Shown here one piece after another: positions 1-8,561 of a stretch of DNA of 64,000 nucleotides. Numbering within the stretch: the first letter of the stretch is position 1; every line of letters starts with the position of its first letter. Made by a program: the position numbers and the translations under genes. Origin of the DNA: Vibrio penaeicida (lineage in GTDB: Bacteria > Pseudomonadota > Gammaproteobacteria > Enterobacterales > Vibrionaceae); the NCBI RefSeq assembly GCF_030689305.1, contig NZ_JAUYVM010000002.1, positions 591,892-655,891 of the forward strand, written 5' to 3'. The notes beneath the pieces were generated by a model. That model was not told where the DNA came from, searched no databases, and saw only the letters and a program-made list of their open reading frames with translations.

Positions 1-11
1 ACCATAAAATA

Positions 12-57
12 GCTAATAATCATTACTTTAATCAAAGATTAAGACATGATTATTAGC
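12..57 (-). terminator. Nested hairpin after the GIN-domain gene
   Basis: Perfect 12-bp inverted repeat (GCTAATAATCAT at 12-23, its complement at 46-57). The loop carries a second, smaller inverted repeat around an AAA centre, so the whole segment can fold into one long bulged hairpin. On the minus strand it follows the stop of the gene at 84-719 and runs into TATTTTATGG, so it probably terminates that gene. The stem is AT-rich, which is unusual for a strong intrinsic terminator. Confidence 0.5.
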
Positions 58-83
58 GTTACGATAAACTCGTATTTCGCGAC

Positions 84-719
84 TTAGTTAATTTTCGAAA
101 TGGATCCTGTTCCATTAAAAGATACATCTAGTTGCTTTGGTGTGCCTATGTACTCAATTTGCCCAGAACCATTTACGTCTGCACTTAATTCTTCAGATGA
201 GTTAATTTTCACTGACCCAGAACCATTAAGCCCTATCTTTCCTTTTTGTGATTCTAAAGTCGACGAATCCACATTAGCTTCGCCATCTGCCGTGACATTA
301 AAATATTCTACTTTTCCAGAAATGACTGATTTGGTTGAGCCATAACTTGCAAGGCTGAACTCTTTCGTTGCTAGTTCACTTATCCTCGCTTGTTGAGAAC
401 CGTTTAGAATGACTGTTTTAATGGATCCATTGGTTAAGTCAAAGTTAAAGCCTTTTCTGATCGAAGCATTTCTTTTTGTATCGATCTCTAACGTGCCTTT
501 TGAGCATTTGTATTTGAGATACCCCAGTTCTTTGTCTGTACCTTGGACACTGCCTGACGGTTGTCCCTGCGCGATCAGTTTAAGTGTCGAAGGTGCATTA
601 ACGACAAGCTTTGTGTAATTACAATTAGGGATTTCAGCACGAACAAGATCTGTATTTGCGAATACTTGATGGCTACTTGTTAAGGCTAACGCCATGTAAC
701 TGATATGAAACGCTTTCAT
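84..719 (-). CDS. Secreted GIN-domain (DUF2807-like) protein
   Basis: A 211-residue protein with a clear Sec signal peptide (hydrophobic residues 8-16, cleavage probably after the VFA near residue 21). The mature part is built of short beta-strand repeats rich in Asn, Gly and Ser (NGSG, NGTGS), with a conserved-looking C-terminal stretch containing VNGSGQIEYIG. This resembles the DUF2807 or 'head GIN' beta-solenoid fold found in periplasmic and surface proteins, sometimes called putative autotransporter adhesin. No lipobox is visible. The start is well supported by an AGGAGG ribosome site just upstream on the minus strand (about 725-732). The next gene is transcribed in the same direction but stops 73 bases away, so this may be a separate unit. 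The biochemical role is unknown. Confidence 0.75.
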   Translation of the reverse strand: MKAFHISYMALALTSSHQVFANTDLVRAEIPNCNYTKLVVNAPSTLKLIAQGQPSGSVQGTDKELGYLKYKCSKGTLEIDTKRNASIRKGFNFDLTNGSIKTVILNGSQQARISELATKEFSLASYGSTKSVISGKVEYFNVTADGEANVDSSTLESQKGKIGLNGSGSVKINSSEELSADVNGSGQIEYIGTPKQLDVSFNGTGSISKIN

Positions 720-792
720 TGGTACCTCCTAGGAGTATTCTGCCGGACAAATACAAGCATATAGTATCTGGAGTTAAATCCACCTAATGACT

Positions 793-2859
793 TTACGAGT
801 ATGCTTTTAAAATTTCTTGTATGTCTTTAGCTCGGATGGGTTTTGCAACAAATTTGTCCATGCCAGCGGCTAGACATTTGTCTTTGTCTGTCGTCATTGC
901 GTGAGCAGTGAGTGCAATGATTGGTAGCGTTACGCCCTTTGCTCGCAATATTTTGGTTGCCGCTAGACCGTCCATTTCTGGCATTGAGATGTCCATGAAT
1001 ATAACGTCGAGCTCTTCTTGATTTGCTTCAACAAACTCTATGGCTTTTACACCGTTCGGTACGATGTGCACTTTATGCCCTAGATTCGATAACATCAATT
1101 TTATGACCATTTGGTTTGCTGGGCTGTCTTCGGCGACCATCACTTCCAAATTTTTTTGTGGTACTTTGCTATGACTGTGTTTGTTATCGATATTTTTATC
1201 AGTTTTTATACTACCGATCGGCAGTGTGACAGTAAACGTACTCCCCTTATTGGGTGTACTCGAAACTTTTATGTCGCCACCCAAAAGCAAAGCTAATTGT
1301 TTTGAAATGGCCAAGCCAAGGCCTGTGCCGCCAAATTTGCGAGTGATGGAACTGTCGGCTTGAACGAATGGTTTGAACAGCTTTTCAATGGCTGTATCGT
1401 CCATACCTATACCGGTGTCCGAGACTTTAATGACCAACGCTTGGCTATCTTTAGTGGTTACTTCCACATTTATTTCACCGGAATCGGTGAACTTCACGGC
1501 ATTCCCAACTAGGTTAAACATGATTTGGGATAGCCTGGTTGCATCTGTGTGAATTTCTTCCGGCAAGTCATCACCTAAGATTATTTTTAGCGAGAGAGAT
1601 TTTTGATTCGCAAGCTCTTGGTAATGTTGAAGATTTCTAGTGACAATGTCACGTATTTTGACGTTCTTAGTATCTAAGTCGAAACTCCCCGACTCTATTT
1701 TAGATAGATCCAATACGTCGCTGATAATGGCGAGAAGCAACTCTGCTGATGATTCCATCATCTTTAAAACAACGGCATTATCTTTATCGGAACATTTGGA
1801 AAGCTGGACATCGATAAGACCTAAAATGGCATTTAGAGGCGTTCTTATTTCATGGCTCATCATTGCTAGAAACTGAGATTTAGCGATGTTAGCTTTTTCG
1901 GATTCCATGCGAGCGCGTTTTAACTCTAAATATCTCTGCTTGCTTTGCGATATGTCTTTTATCGTGCCTCTGTAACCAAAAAACTCGCCTTCAAGATCGA
2001 ATAAAGGTGCGCCACTAATACTTAGCCAAACGCCTTTTCCAAGGTCGTAACACCATTCAAGGTCTCGAATCGGTGATCGTGTGTCCATTGCCGAGATTAA
2101 ATGATTGAGTGCGGCATTGCCTTGAACGAGCTCGTGGATCTTCTTGTTATGGAAGTCTGTTTTGATGGCGTCGATTTTTGAGACATAAGTAAGCTGGTAA
2201 TTGACGTCTGTTTCCCATAAGCAATCCCCTACACTACTAGCAAAATCTCGAAAGCGTTCTCGGTTCTGTTTTAGTTCATTGGTACGTGTTGCAACAAGGG
2301 TTTGTAGCTTCTCCTTGTAATCAATGTCTATGACGGCTCGTTCTATTAGCGGTAACAAGCGTGCGAGAATCGCTTTACAGTTTATACAAAACTGCCCTTT
2401 TTGTTTGCCAATGAATAAAATGACCGACTGGCTAGCCTCAGACTCTACTCCTGTGAGCAAAACCGATTGAATTTGATCTTTTAGTATCGAATTGAATTGA
2501 CCAAATTGCCGGAGTGATTCCGGTTGGTAGACAATGATGCTCTCACCAAAGATCGCGCGGCTAAATTTGTCGTCGTTAGACCAAACCTTATCTTTAAAGA
2601 CCTTGTTGGTACTTAACAAGGTTTGGAAGTTGGACTCACCCAAGTTTCTAGAGAGTACGATGGCGTCTTCAAATTTGATGTACTTTCTAAGTACGCTTAA
2701 TAGCCCATTGAAGATTTGATGCTTATTACTTGCACCTGTCATTGAAGAGAGTGATGCGAGGATAGCTCTATTCTCATCAAGCAACTTTTGTTCTTTTTCT
2801 TTGCTTTTTTGAAGTTCAAAAAGAGCTTCCTGCAGTTGCTCTTTATCAAATGCGTTCAT
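793..2859 (-). CDS. Hybrid sensor histidine kinase (PAS, HisKA, HATPase, receiver)
   Basis: A 688-residue cytoplasmic hybrid kinase with no membrane segments. It has an N-terminal coiled coil (1-35), a GAF-like region (about 40-180), a second coiled coil, a PAS domain (about 200-305), and HisKA with the phospho-acceptor His in [10 protein letters not shown] at residue 336. The HATPase domain spans about 435-548 (N box [10 protein letters not shown] boxes DTGIGM and [11 protein letters not shown]). A C-terminal receiver covers 572-688, with acidic residues in VAEDS and acceptor Asp623 in [11 protein letters not shown]. Its ATG overlaps the TGA of the upstream FIST gene by one base (TGATG), so the two are translationally coupled and very likely form a sensor and kinase pair. 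No separate response regulator or output gene is adjacent; the phosphate may go to an unlinked Hpt protein or regulator. Confidence 0.93.
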   Translation of the reverse strand: MNAFDKEQLQEALFELQKSKEKEQKLLDENRAILASLSSMTGASNKHQIFNGLLSVLRKYIKFEDAIVLSRNLGESNFQTLLSTNKVFKDKVWSNDDKFSRAIFGESIIVYQPESLRQFGQFNSILKDQIQSVLLTGVESEASQSVILFIGKQKGQFCINCKAILARLLPLIERAVIDIDYKEKLQTLVATRTNELKQNRERFRDFASSVGDCLWETDVNYQLTYVSKIDAIKTDFHNKKIHELVQGNAALNHLISAMDTRSPIRDLEWCYDLGKGVWLSISGAPLFDLEGEFFGYRGTIKDISQSKQRYLELKRARMESEKANIAKSQFLAMMSHEIRTPLNAILGLIDVQLSKCSDKDNAVVLKMMESSAELLLAIISDVLDLSKIESGSFDLDTKNVKIRDIVTRNLQHYQELANQKSLSLKIILGDDLPEEIHTDATRLSQIMFNLVGNAVKFTDSGEINVEVTTKDSQALVIKVSDTGIGMDDTAIEKLFKPFVQADSSITRKFGGTGLGLAISKQLALLLGGDIKVSSTPNKGSTFTVTLPIGSIKTDKNIDNKHSHSKVPQKNLEVMVAEDSPANQMVIKLMLSNLGHKVHIVPNGVKAIEFVEANQEELDVIFMDISMPEMDGLAATKILRAKGVTLPIIALTAHAMTTDKDKCLAAGMDKFVAKPIRAKDIQEILKAYS

Positions 2860-4058
2860 CAGAATCTCTTGTTTTCATGGAATACAACCGAAGAAATCAT
2901 TAAATTTCCGTGAGCATTAATGTCGTTTTCGAATCGACCTTGTTCGCCATAAGTAAATGGGCATATAAATGGTTGTTTATTCAAAGCTAAGTGCACTTGC
3001 TCGCAAACGGTGTCCATTGCGCTTTCTATGTGCAACATAGATCCAGCACAGAGTATGTTAATTGCGCCAAGTGGCTCACCCATGTCAATACACGAGTCGC
3101 CAGTAAGCTGAATGACACGCCCAGGCCTGTTAATTAAGCGTTCTTTAGAGCCTGTCATTAAGTGAATACGCTCACCTTTTGCTATTTCTGTAAATAGTTC
3201 GATACCTTCGCCATTTGCAGACCGTTTAACAGGGTGCGAGAGTTTGTAGATAGGTTGGTAGTCTACGCTTCCTACAATTCTACCTAATGGGTAGAGGTTT
3301 GTTGTAGCAAATAGGCTTGTTTCATCAACAATATGGCTGCCAAGTGTAGAGCACCAACTTTGATAAATATCCAATGCTGGTTGGTCGTCAATTTCAAGAA
3401 TAGACCGGTGTTCTACTTTGGTCACCTCGCCGCTAATGCCTGTTGTGGAGTACCCGGTATGAAAACCAGTCTCACATGGTGAAGAGGGATAAAGGACTGA
3501 AATGGATACGCCTTGATGAGAGGTGCCTTGGGATGTGAATATTTGCCAATTCCCTTTAAGTGTATTGTCTGCAGCACTTCCTCCAATCAAAGGAACCAGA
3601 GTACCAAACTCTTGATAGATAGCATCTATAACCGATTCTTCAAAGCCTGGTGTCGCGTGCAGAATAATTAAGCTAGGCAGCTCACCTACTCTGCCACTGC
3701 TCCCAATGGCCTTTCTAAGTGTGGCTTGCGTACTACTTACCGCGTTCTCAACGGTAGTCTCGGTAATAGCCGTACCGTAAGCTGAGATAGAAGCGCTGTC
3801 TTCAATCAACATTAGCCCCACAACCGGACCTCGATGGAACCCTTCTTCAGTAAGAATCCCTTTACAAGATGTGCAACCTTGAATAGGTGTGTTTGGGAAT
3901 CGTGCCGATAACGCGACTCGTAATGTTTCGGCTGAGTACTCTTCAGTGAAATAACAAAGTGCCAGAGATGTATTGAACTCTGGCGGGATTTGTGAGTTCA
4001 AATCTTGAATCGCTTCTGATACGTCTTCTTGGTGGGAAAAAGCGGTAATCAACTTCAT
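2859..4058 (-). CDS. FIST-domain sensory protein
   Basis: A 399-residue soluble protein matching the FIST_N plus FIST_C arrangement (F-box and intracellular signal transduction domain). FIST_N covers about residues 20-220, including the block [19 protein letters not shown] and the GGSAAD motif near 180. FIST_C covers about 230-380, including the late IHLMTGS and FTYGEQGRF segments. FIST proteins are thought to bind small ligands, possibly amino acids, and often accompany histidine kinases or cyclic-di-GMP enzymes. That fits its 1-base overlap with the downstream hybrid kinase. No convincing Shine-Dalgarno precedes the ATG at 4058, so its start is less certain than the frame. Confidence 0.88.
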   Translation of the reverse strand: MKLITAFSHQEDVSEAIQDLNSQIPPEFNTSLALCYFTEEYSAETLRVALSARFPNTPIQGCTSCKGILTEEGFHRGPVVGLMLIEDSASISAYGTAITETTVENAVSSTQATLRKAIGSSGRVGELPSLIILHATPGFEESVIDAIYQEFGTLVPLIGGSAADNTLKGNWQIFTSQGTSHQGVSISVLYPSSPCETGFHTGYSTTGISGEVTKVEHRSILEIDDQPALDIYQSWCSTLGSHIVDETSLFATTNLYPLGRIVGSVDYQPIYKLSHPVKRSANGEGIELFTEIAKGERIHLMTGSKERLINRPGRVIQLTGDSCIDMGEPLGAINILCAGSMLHIESAMDTVCEQVHLALNKQPFICPFTYGEQGRFENDINAHGNLMISSVVFHENKRF

Positions 4059-4160
4059 TTTTTGGAGTATGAAACAAGTGACTAGTTTTAAGTTGTTTTA
4101 TACATTAATAAATCACTCACCGCATCTATTTATTACCATTTGCTCAATAAAGTGTGCCCC

Positions 4161-4520
4161 CTATTTTTCTTTGTGAATGACCTTCACATAATCTCCATTC
4201 TGTTTATTTGTAATTAAGATGTGATCGTATTTATCGTGTTCGTTAAATGACCAGTTTTTTGTATTTATATCCGGATTAATAATAGTGTTATTAATTGAGA
4301 CGCGAAACTGTTCAGAGTCGCCTACAATATAGTTGTTGTGTTCGGTGAAGTGTATTTCGAACGCCTGATTGTTTAATGAAAAGTGACAGGTCTTAATCAT
4401 ACATTTAACAATGTTACCTTGATCTTGATCAAGTGTGCGCCAGGTAAATGCTGCTATTAAAATCAATAACATGACGACAATTTGGGCGATTCGGGCTGGC
4501 GTTAATTTTTGCGCAGGCAT
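4161..4520 (-). CDS. Small single-pass membrane protein, unknown function
   Basis: A 119-residue protein with a short cytoplasmic N-terminus (MPAQKLTPAR), one membrane segment (about residues 11-28, IVVMLLILIAAF) and a probably periplasmic remainder with two Cys (KCMIKTCHF) that could form a disulfide. I do not recognise the family. It is divergent from the cbb3 oxidase operon, and a perfect FNR box lies inside its early codons (4419-4432). A GAAAG ribosome site lies just upstream on the minus strand. The conservation of this position next to ccoN should be tested before assigning a respiratory role. Confidence 0.7.
   Translation of the reverse strand: MPAQKLTPARIAQIVVMLLILIAAFTWRTLDQDQGNIVKCMIKTCHFSLNNQAFEIHFTEHNNYIVGDSEQFRVSINNTIINPDINTKNWSFNEHDKYDHILITNKQNGDYVKVIHKEK
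4419..4432. promoter_or_regulatory. Perfect FNR-type box (TTGATCTTGATCAA)
   Basis: Exact match to the FNR consensus TTGAT-N4-ATCAA. It lies inside the coding region of the small membrane protein, about 350 bases upstream of the ccoN start and about 90 bases inside its host gene. The location is unusual; it could act on a promoter with a long leader before ccoN or on the divergent gene, or be a chance match. Confidence 0.5.
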
Positions 4521-4680
4521 TGAAAGTTTCCTCTATGTAACAAACTTCAAATTTTTAACAATTAGTTGAATGACCGGAGTGTAAGTGAGGTTAATTTCCT
4601 GTCATTGAATTGTTAGTTCCAGTATAGTGGCACATTGAAAATGCCGCTTTTTATTAAAATCGTTAAAAGGAATTAACAGT

Positions 4681-4752
4681 ATGAAAAAACGACAATTCCT
4701 CGACCGATTTGGTGGCATTACGACATATGTCGTGTTGGAAGTAAAAGTGTAG
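4681..4752 (+). CDS. Small ORF (23 aa) immediately upstream of ccoN
   Basis: The sequence encodes a 23-residue peptide beginning MKKRQFLDRFGGITTYVV. It is preceded by AAAAGGA (4665-4671), a good ribosome site 9 bases from the ATG. The stop is 28 bases before the ccoN ATG at 4781. The peptide has a basic N-terminus and a short hydrophobic centre. A perfect 14-base palindrome, ACGACATATGTCGT, sits inside it at 4720-4733. It may be a leader peptide, a tiny oxidase subunit or a non-coding regulatory segment; I know of no matching family. Confidence 0.4.
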   Translation: MKKRQFLDRFGGITTYVVLEVKV

Positions 4753-4780
4753 TTAATTAAAAAAATTTGGAAGCATGCAA

Positions 4781-6208
4781 ATGAGCCAAGAAAAGCAGCT
4801 AGAACAAAACTACAACTATACAGTCGTGCGTCAGTTTACCTTAGTTACCATACTTTGGGGAATTGTCGGAATGGCTGTTGGTGTTTTGATTGCCGCTCAA
4901 TTAGTCTGGCCACAGCTAAACTTTGATACGCCGTGGTTGACGTACAGTCGCTTACGTCCCCTGCATACTAATGCGGTTATTTTTGCGTTTGGTACCAGTG
5001 CACTGTTTGCAACGTCTTATTACGTTGTGCAGCGTACGTGTCAAACTCGTTTATTTGGTGGTCCTCTTGTCGCCTTCACCTTTTGGGGATGGCAGGCAAT
5101 TATTTTAGCCGCTGCAATTACCTTACCTTTGGGTTACACCTCAGGTAAAGAATACGCAGAGCTAGAATGGCCTATCGACATCGCAATTGCCCTAGTTTGG
5201 GTAGCTTATGCGGTGGTCTTCTTCGGTACGCTTATAAAGCGAAAGACCTCTCACATTTATGTGGCGAACTGGTTCTTCGGTGCCTTTATCATTACCGTTG
5301 CGGTTCTTCACATTGTAAATAGTATGGTTATCCCAGTTTCCATGGGTAAATCGTATTCTATTTACTCCGGTGCCGTCGATGCCATGGTTCAATGGTGGTA
5401 CGGTCACAATGCGGTAGGGTTCCTTCTTACTGCTGGCTTCTTGGGAATGATGTATTATTTTGTTCCTAAACAAGCTGAGAGACCAGTTTATTCATACCGT
5501 TTATCTATCGTTCACTTCTGGGCGTTAGTTTCCCTTTATATCTGGGCTGGTCCTCACCACTTGCATTACACTGCCCTACCTGACTGGACTCAGTCTTTAG
5601 GTATGGTGATGTCTTTGGTTTTGTTTGCTCCGTCTTGGGGTGGCATGATCAACGGTATCATGACGCTTTCTGGTGCATGGCATAAACTCCGTCATGACCC
5701 TATTCTTCGATTCTTGATTGTTTCATTGTCTTTCTACGGCATGTCAACGTTCGAAGGACCGATGATGTCAATCAAAACGGTCAATGCATTGTCTCACTAC
5801 ACCGATTGGACAATCGGTCACGTACACTCCGGTGCATTAGGTTGGGTTGCAATGGTATCTATTGGTTCCGTTTATCACCTAATCCCTAAGCTGTTCGGTC
5901 AAGAGCGTATGTACTCTGTTAGCTTGATCAACACGCATTTCTGGTTGGCAACAATTGGTACGGTTCTCTATATCGTAGCGATGTGGATTTCTGGTGTTAT
6001 GCAAGGTCTGATGTGGCGTGCAGTTAACTCCGACGGTACGCTGACTTACAGTTTCGTTGAATCTGTAGAGCAGTCTTATCCGTTCTACTTTGTTCGTTTC
6101 CTTGGTGGTTTCATCTTCTTGGCTGGTATGTTCCTAATGGCATACAACGCTTATAAGACAATCACTGCCCCTAAAGACAGCTTAAAAGCTGTTGCTCAAC
6201 CGGCATAA
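4781..6208 (+). CDS. ccoN: Cytochrome c oxidase cbb3-type subunit I (CcoN)
   Basis: Catalytic subunit of the high-affinity cbb3 oxidase, a heme-copper oxygen reductase that reduces O2 to water in the inner membrane at low oxygen. It has about 12 membrane helices. Metal ligands are visible: low-spin heme His in RPLHTNAV (about residue 62), copper-B His in WWYGHNAVG (about 209) and the pair in PHHLHY (about 259-260), and heme His in IGHVHSG (347 and 349). Length 475 aa fits the family. A second in-frame ATG at 4775 exists, but GGAAG at 4769-4773 is 7 bases from 4781 and only 1 base from 4775, so 4781 is preferred. First gene of ccoNOQP. Confidence 0.98.
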   Translation: MSQEKQLEQNYNYTVVRQFTLVTILWGIVGMAVGVLIAAQLVWPQLNFDTPWLTYSRLRPLHTNAVIFAFGTSALFATSYYVVQRTCQTRLFGGPLVAFTFWGWQAIILAAAITLPLGYTSGKEYAELEWPIDIAIALVWVAYAVVFFGTLIKRKTSHIYVANWFFGAFIITVAVLHIVNSMVIPVSMGKSYSIYSGAVDAMVQWWYGHNAVGFLLTAGFLGMMYYFVPKQAERPVYSYRLSIVHFWALVSLYIWAGPHHLHYTALPDWTQSLGMVMSLVLFAPSWGGMINGIMTLSGAWHKLRHDPILRFLIVSLSFYGMSTFEGPMMSIKTVNALSHYTDWTIGHVHSGALGWVAMVSIGSVYHLIPKLFGQERMYSVSLINTHFWLATIGTVLYIVAMWISGVMQGLMWRAVNSDGTLTYSFVESVEQSYPFYFVRFLGGFIFLAGMFLMAYNAYKTITAPKDSLKAVAQPA

Positions 6209-6220
6209 GGAGATTGACTA

Positions 6221-6841
6221 ATGAGTTCGAATTCAAATAACCGTCATGAAATTGTAGAGAAGAACGTAGGTCTTCTTGCCATTTTGATCGTATTTGCAAT
6301 CAGCCTTGGGGCTTTGGTAGAAATTACACCACTGATTTTCCAAGATCAGACGACTAAGCCAGTTCAAAACTTGCGTCCATATACAGCGTTGGAAATGGAA
6401 GGTCGTGATATCTACATCCGCGAAGGTTGTAACGTATGTCATAGCCAGATGATTCGTCCATTCCGCGCAGAAACCGAGCGTTACGGTCACTATTCCGTAG
6501 CGGGTGAAAGTGTTTGGGAGCACCCATTCCTTTGGGGTTCAAAACGTACGGGACCAGATTTGGCTCGTGTCGGTGGTCGTTACTCCGATGAGTGGCATCG
6601 CGTTCACTTAATTGATCCGCGAGAGCTCGTCCCTGAGTCCAACATGCCTGGCTTCCCTTGGTTGGAAGAAAATGTTTTAGACGGCAAGCTGACTCAGAAG
6701 AAACTGACCATTTTCCGCGATCAATTTGGCGTTCCTTACACGGATGATCAGATCGCAAATGCAAAACAAGAAGTAGAAGGTAAAACAGAGATGGATGCCA
6801 TCATTGCTTACCTTCAATCTCTTGGTCACGCAATGAAGTAA
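6221..6841 (+). CDS. ccoO: Cytochrome c oxidase cbb3-type subunit II (CcoO)
   Basis: A 206-residue mono-heme cytochrome c that passes electrons to CcoN. It has one N-terminal membrane anchor (about residues 18-38), then a periplasmic domain with the heme site GCNVCHSQM (about residue 70) and distal Met candidates in SNMPGFPW. The block [21 protein letters not shown] typical of CcoO is present around 108-127 (as [15 protein letters not shown]). AAGGAG at 6207-6212 lies at the ccoN stop, so translation is likely coupled. All of this is standard for the family. Confidence 0.98.
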   Translation: MSSNSNNRHEIVEKNVGLLAILIVFAISLGALVEITPLIFQDQTTKPVQNLRPYTALEMEGRDIYIREGCNVCHSQMIRPFRAETERYGHYSVAGESVWEHPFLWGSKRTGPDLARVGGRYSDEWHRVHLIDPRELVPESNMPGFPWLEENVLDGKLTQKKLTIFRDQFGVPYTDDQIANAKQEVEGKTEMDAIIAYLQSLGHAMK

Positions 6842-6850
6842 GGGGGATAT

Positions 6851-7024
6851 ATGGATATCGGTACTATTCATAGTATATGGACCATAGTGTTGTTCGTTAG
6901 CTTTCTTGGTGTCGTGTGGTGGGCTTACGGTAAAAGCCGTAAAGCACGCTTCGACGAAGCCGCTAATCTAGTATTCGCTGACGAGCAAGAGCCCTCTGAA
7001 GAGAAAGAAGGAGTGACCAAATAA
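6851..7024 (+). CDS. ccoQ: Cytochrome c oxidase cbb3-type subunit CcoQ
   Basis: A 57-residue protein found by reading between ccoO and ccoP: starts MDIGTIHSIWTIVLF, one membrane helix (about 9-26, ending VVWWAYG), then a basic patch (KSRKARF) and an acidic tail. This is the standard CcoQ layout; CcoQ helps stabilise the assembled oxidase. AGGGGGA precedes the ATG. Its TAA overlaps the ATG of ccoP by one base (TAATG at 7022-7026), so the two are translationally coupled. Confidence 0.95.
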   Translation: MDIGTIHSIWTIVLFVSFLGVVWWAYGKSRKARFDEAANLVFADEQEPSEEKEGVTK

Positions 7025-7998
7025 TGAGTACTTTTTGGAGTCTCTGGGTAATTATCATTACCGTAGGTACCTTGCTAGGCTGTGCAGCCCTTCTTTACTG
7101 GTGTGTTAAAGATAAGATGGGTGTAGAAGAAGGTGTGGACATGGGGCACGAATACGATGGTATTCGTGAACTGAATAACCCTCTTCCAAAATGGTGGACA
7201 TATTTGTTTATTAGCACCTTTGTGTTTGCTGCGATTTACTTGGCGCTATTTCCAGGTTTGGGTAGCTTCAAAGGACTATTGGGGTGGCAAAGCTCCGATC
7301 AAACGGTGACCACTGTTCAGCAGTCTCGTGAGCGAATTGCTAAAGCGCAAGAAGAAAAGCGCTTGGATCAATATGCCAAAGAACTGGACGATGCAGACGC
7401 TTATTTTGGTGAAGCATTCCGTAAGCTTGCATACAATGAAGCGGGTGAACTCAGCGACATTACTGAAATCGCTAAAAATGAAGAAGCGATTAAAGTTGGT
7501 CAGCGTTTGTTTTTGCAAAACTGTTCGCAATGTCATGGTTCTGATGCCCGTGGTCTAAAAGGTTTTCCTAACCTTACGGATAACGCTTGGTTGTATGGCG
7601 GTGAGCCTGTAGCCATCGTAAATACGGTTATGAATGGTCGTATTGGTGCTATGCCTGCATGGGGCGAATCTTTTGGCGAGCAAGGCGTACGTGAAGTGGT
7701 AACTTATACGTTGAGTCTTTCTGGTCGTAAAGTTAACGCACGTGAAGCGGCGGCAGGTAAAGCTCGCTTTGCTGCATGTGCGGCCTGCCATGGTACAGAC
7801 GGTAAAGGAAACCCTGCGTTTGGTGCGCCAGACCTAACAGACCAAGTTTGGCTGTTTGGTGAAACGCGTGCTGACATCACAGAGACGGTTATGTACGGTC
7901 GTCAAGGTGTGATGCCTGCATGGAAAGACATTCTAGGTGAAGATAAGGTTCAACTTGTTTCCGCTTACGTTTGGAGCTTGAGTAACTCAGGCAAATAG
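7024..7998 (+). CDS. ccoP: Cytochrome c oxidase cbb3-type subunit III (CcoP)
   Basis: A 324-residue di-heme cytochrome c that accepts electrons from the soluble cytochrome pool. It has two N-terminal membrane segments (about 5-25 and 57-77) with the conserved linker DGIRELNNPLPKWW between them. The periplasmic part has two tandem cytochrome c domains with heme sites NCSQCHG (about residue 167) and ACAACHG (about 252), each followed by a GAMPAW or GVMPAW axial-Met motif. Last gene of ccoNOQP; an intrinsic terminator follows at once. Confidence 0.98.
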   Translation: MSTFWSLWVIIITVGTLLGCAALLYWCVKDKMGVEEGVDMGHEYDGIRELNNPLPKWWTYLFISTFVFAAIYLALFPGLGSFKGLLGWQSSDQTVTTVQQSRERIAKAQEEKRLDQYAKELDDADAYFGEAFRKLAYNEAGELSDITEIAKNEEAIKVGQRLFLQNCSQCHGSDARGLKGFPNLTDNAWLYGGEPVAIVNTVMNGRIGAMPAWGESFGEQGVREVVTYTLSLSGRKVNAREAAAGKARFAACAACHGTDGKGNPAFGAPDLTDQVWLFGETRADITETVMYGRQGVMPAWKDILGEDKVQLVSAYVWSLSNSGK

Positions 7999-8009
7999 TA
8001 CAATTCTAT

Positions 8010-8038
8010 ACAGCCCCTACCCAAGGGGCTGTCTTTTC
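8010..8038 (+). terminator. Intrinsic terminator after ccoP
   Basis: An 8-bp stem ACAGCCCC / GGGGCTGT (8010-8017, 8025-8032) with a 7-base loop, followed by CTTTTCT. It separates the structural oxidase genes from the assembly genes, so it may set a higher transcript level for ccoNOQP than for ccoH-I-S if read-through is partial. Confidence 0.85.
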
Positions 8039-8077
8039 TATAAGTTAATTCTAAATTCCGTTATTGAGAACTTTTCT

Positions 8078-8557
8078 ATGGTACAGCCTTGGTATAAACA
8101 ATTTTGGCCGTGGTTTCTGATCGCGCTTCCAGCTACCGTCGTTGTGGCAAGTTTTGTCACGCTTGGTATTTTTTCCAAAAACTCCGTTTCGCTGGTTGCC
8201 GAGGATTACTATAAAAAAGGCAAAGGCATCAACATTGATATCTCAAAGCAGAACGCTGCTCGGGATCTCAGCTTATCGGCTAATGTCTCTACCAGTTCCA
8301 ATCGTATTGTTATCGGTTTTGATAAAGGTGAGCTTGAGCACTTCCCTGCTTTGGTGGTGACATTTTCGCACCGAACGCTCGCAGACCGAGACTTTTCTCA
8401 AACATTATCGGCTAATGCCTTAGGCCAGTATGCAATCAATTTAGACAACGAGATTGAAGGCCCTTGGTTTGTTGAAGTAGAACCACACAATAAAGAGTGG
8501 CTAATTCAAGGCAAAGTGACTTTCCCATCACAATCACCGACGCAATTGGGTAATTAA
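8078..8557 (+). CDS. ccoH: FixH/CcoH-family cbb3 oxidase assembly protein
   Basis: A 159-residue protein with a short aromatic N-terminus (PWYKQFWPWF), one membrane helix (about 12-32) and a periplasmic beta domain. The motif SVSLVAEDYYKKGKGIN (about 39-55) is the hallmark of the FixH family, which is needed for cbb3 assembly and copper delivery with the CcoI ATPase. It stops 4 bases before the ccoI ATG, as in other proteobacterial ccoH-I-S sets. The ribosome site is weak. ccoG, often part of this set, is not found in the window. Confidence 0.92.
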   Translation: MVQPWYKQFWPWFLIALPATVVVASFVTLGIFSKNSVSLVAEDYYKKGKGINIDISKQNAARDLSLSANVSTSSNRIVIGFDKGELEHFPALVVTFSHRTLADRDFSQTLSANALGQYAINLDNEIEGPWFVEVEPHNKEWLIQGKVTFPSQSPTQLGN

Positions 8558-8561
8558 ATTA

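Noticed and set aside
6354..6764. Minus-strand ORF of 136 codons opposite ccoO
   Set aside because: ccoO is certain; the antisense frame is a shadow with no recognisable features.
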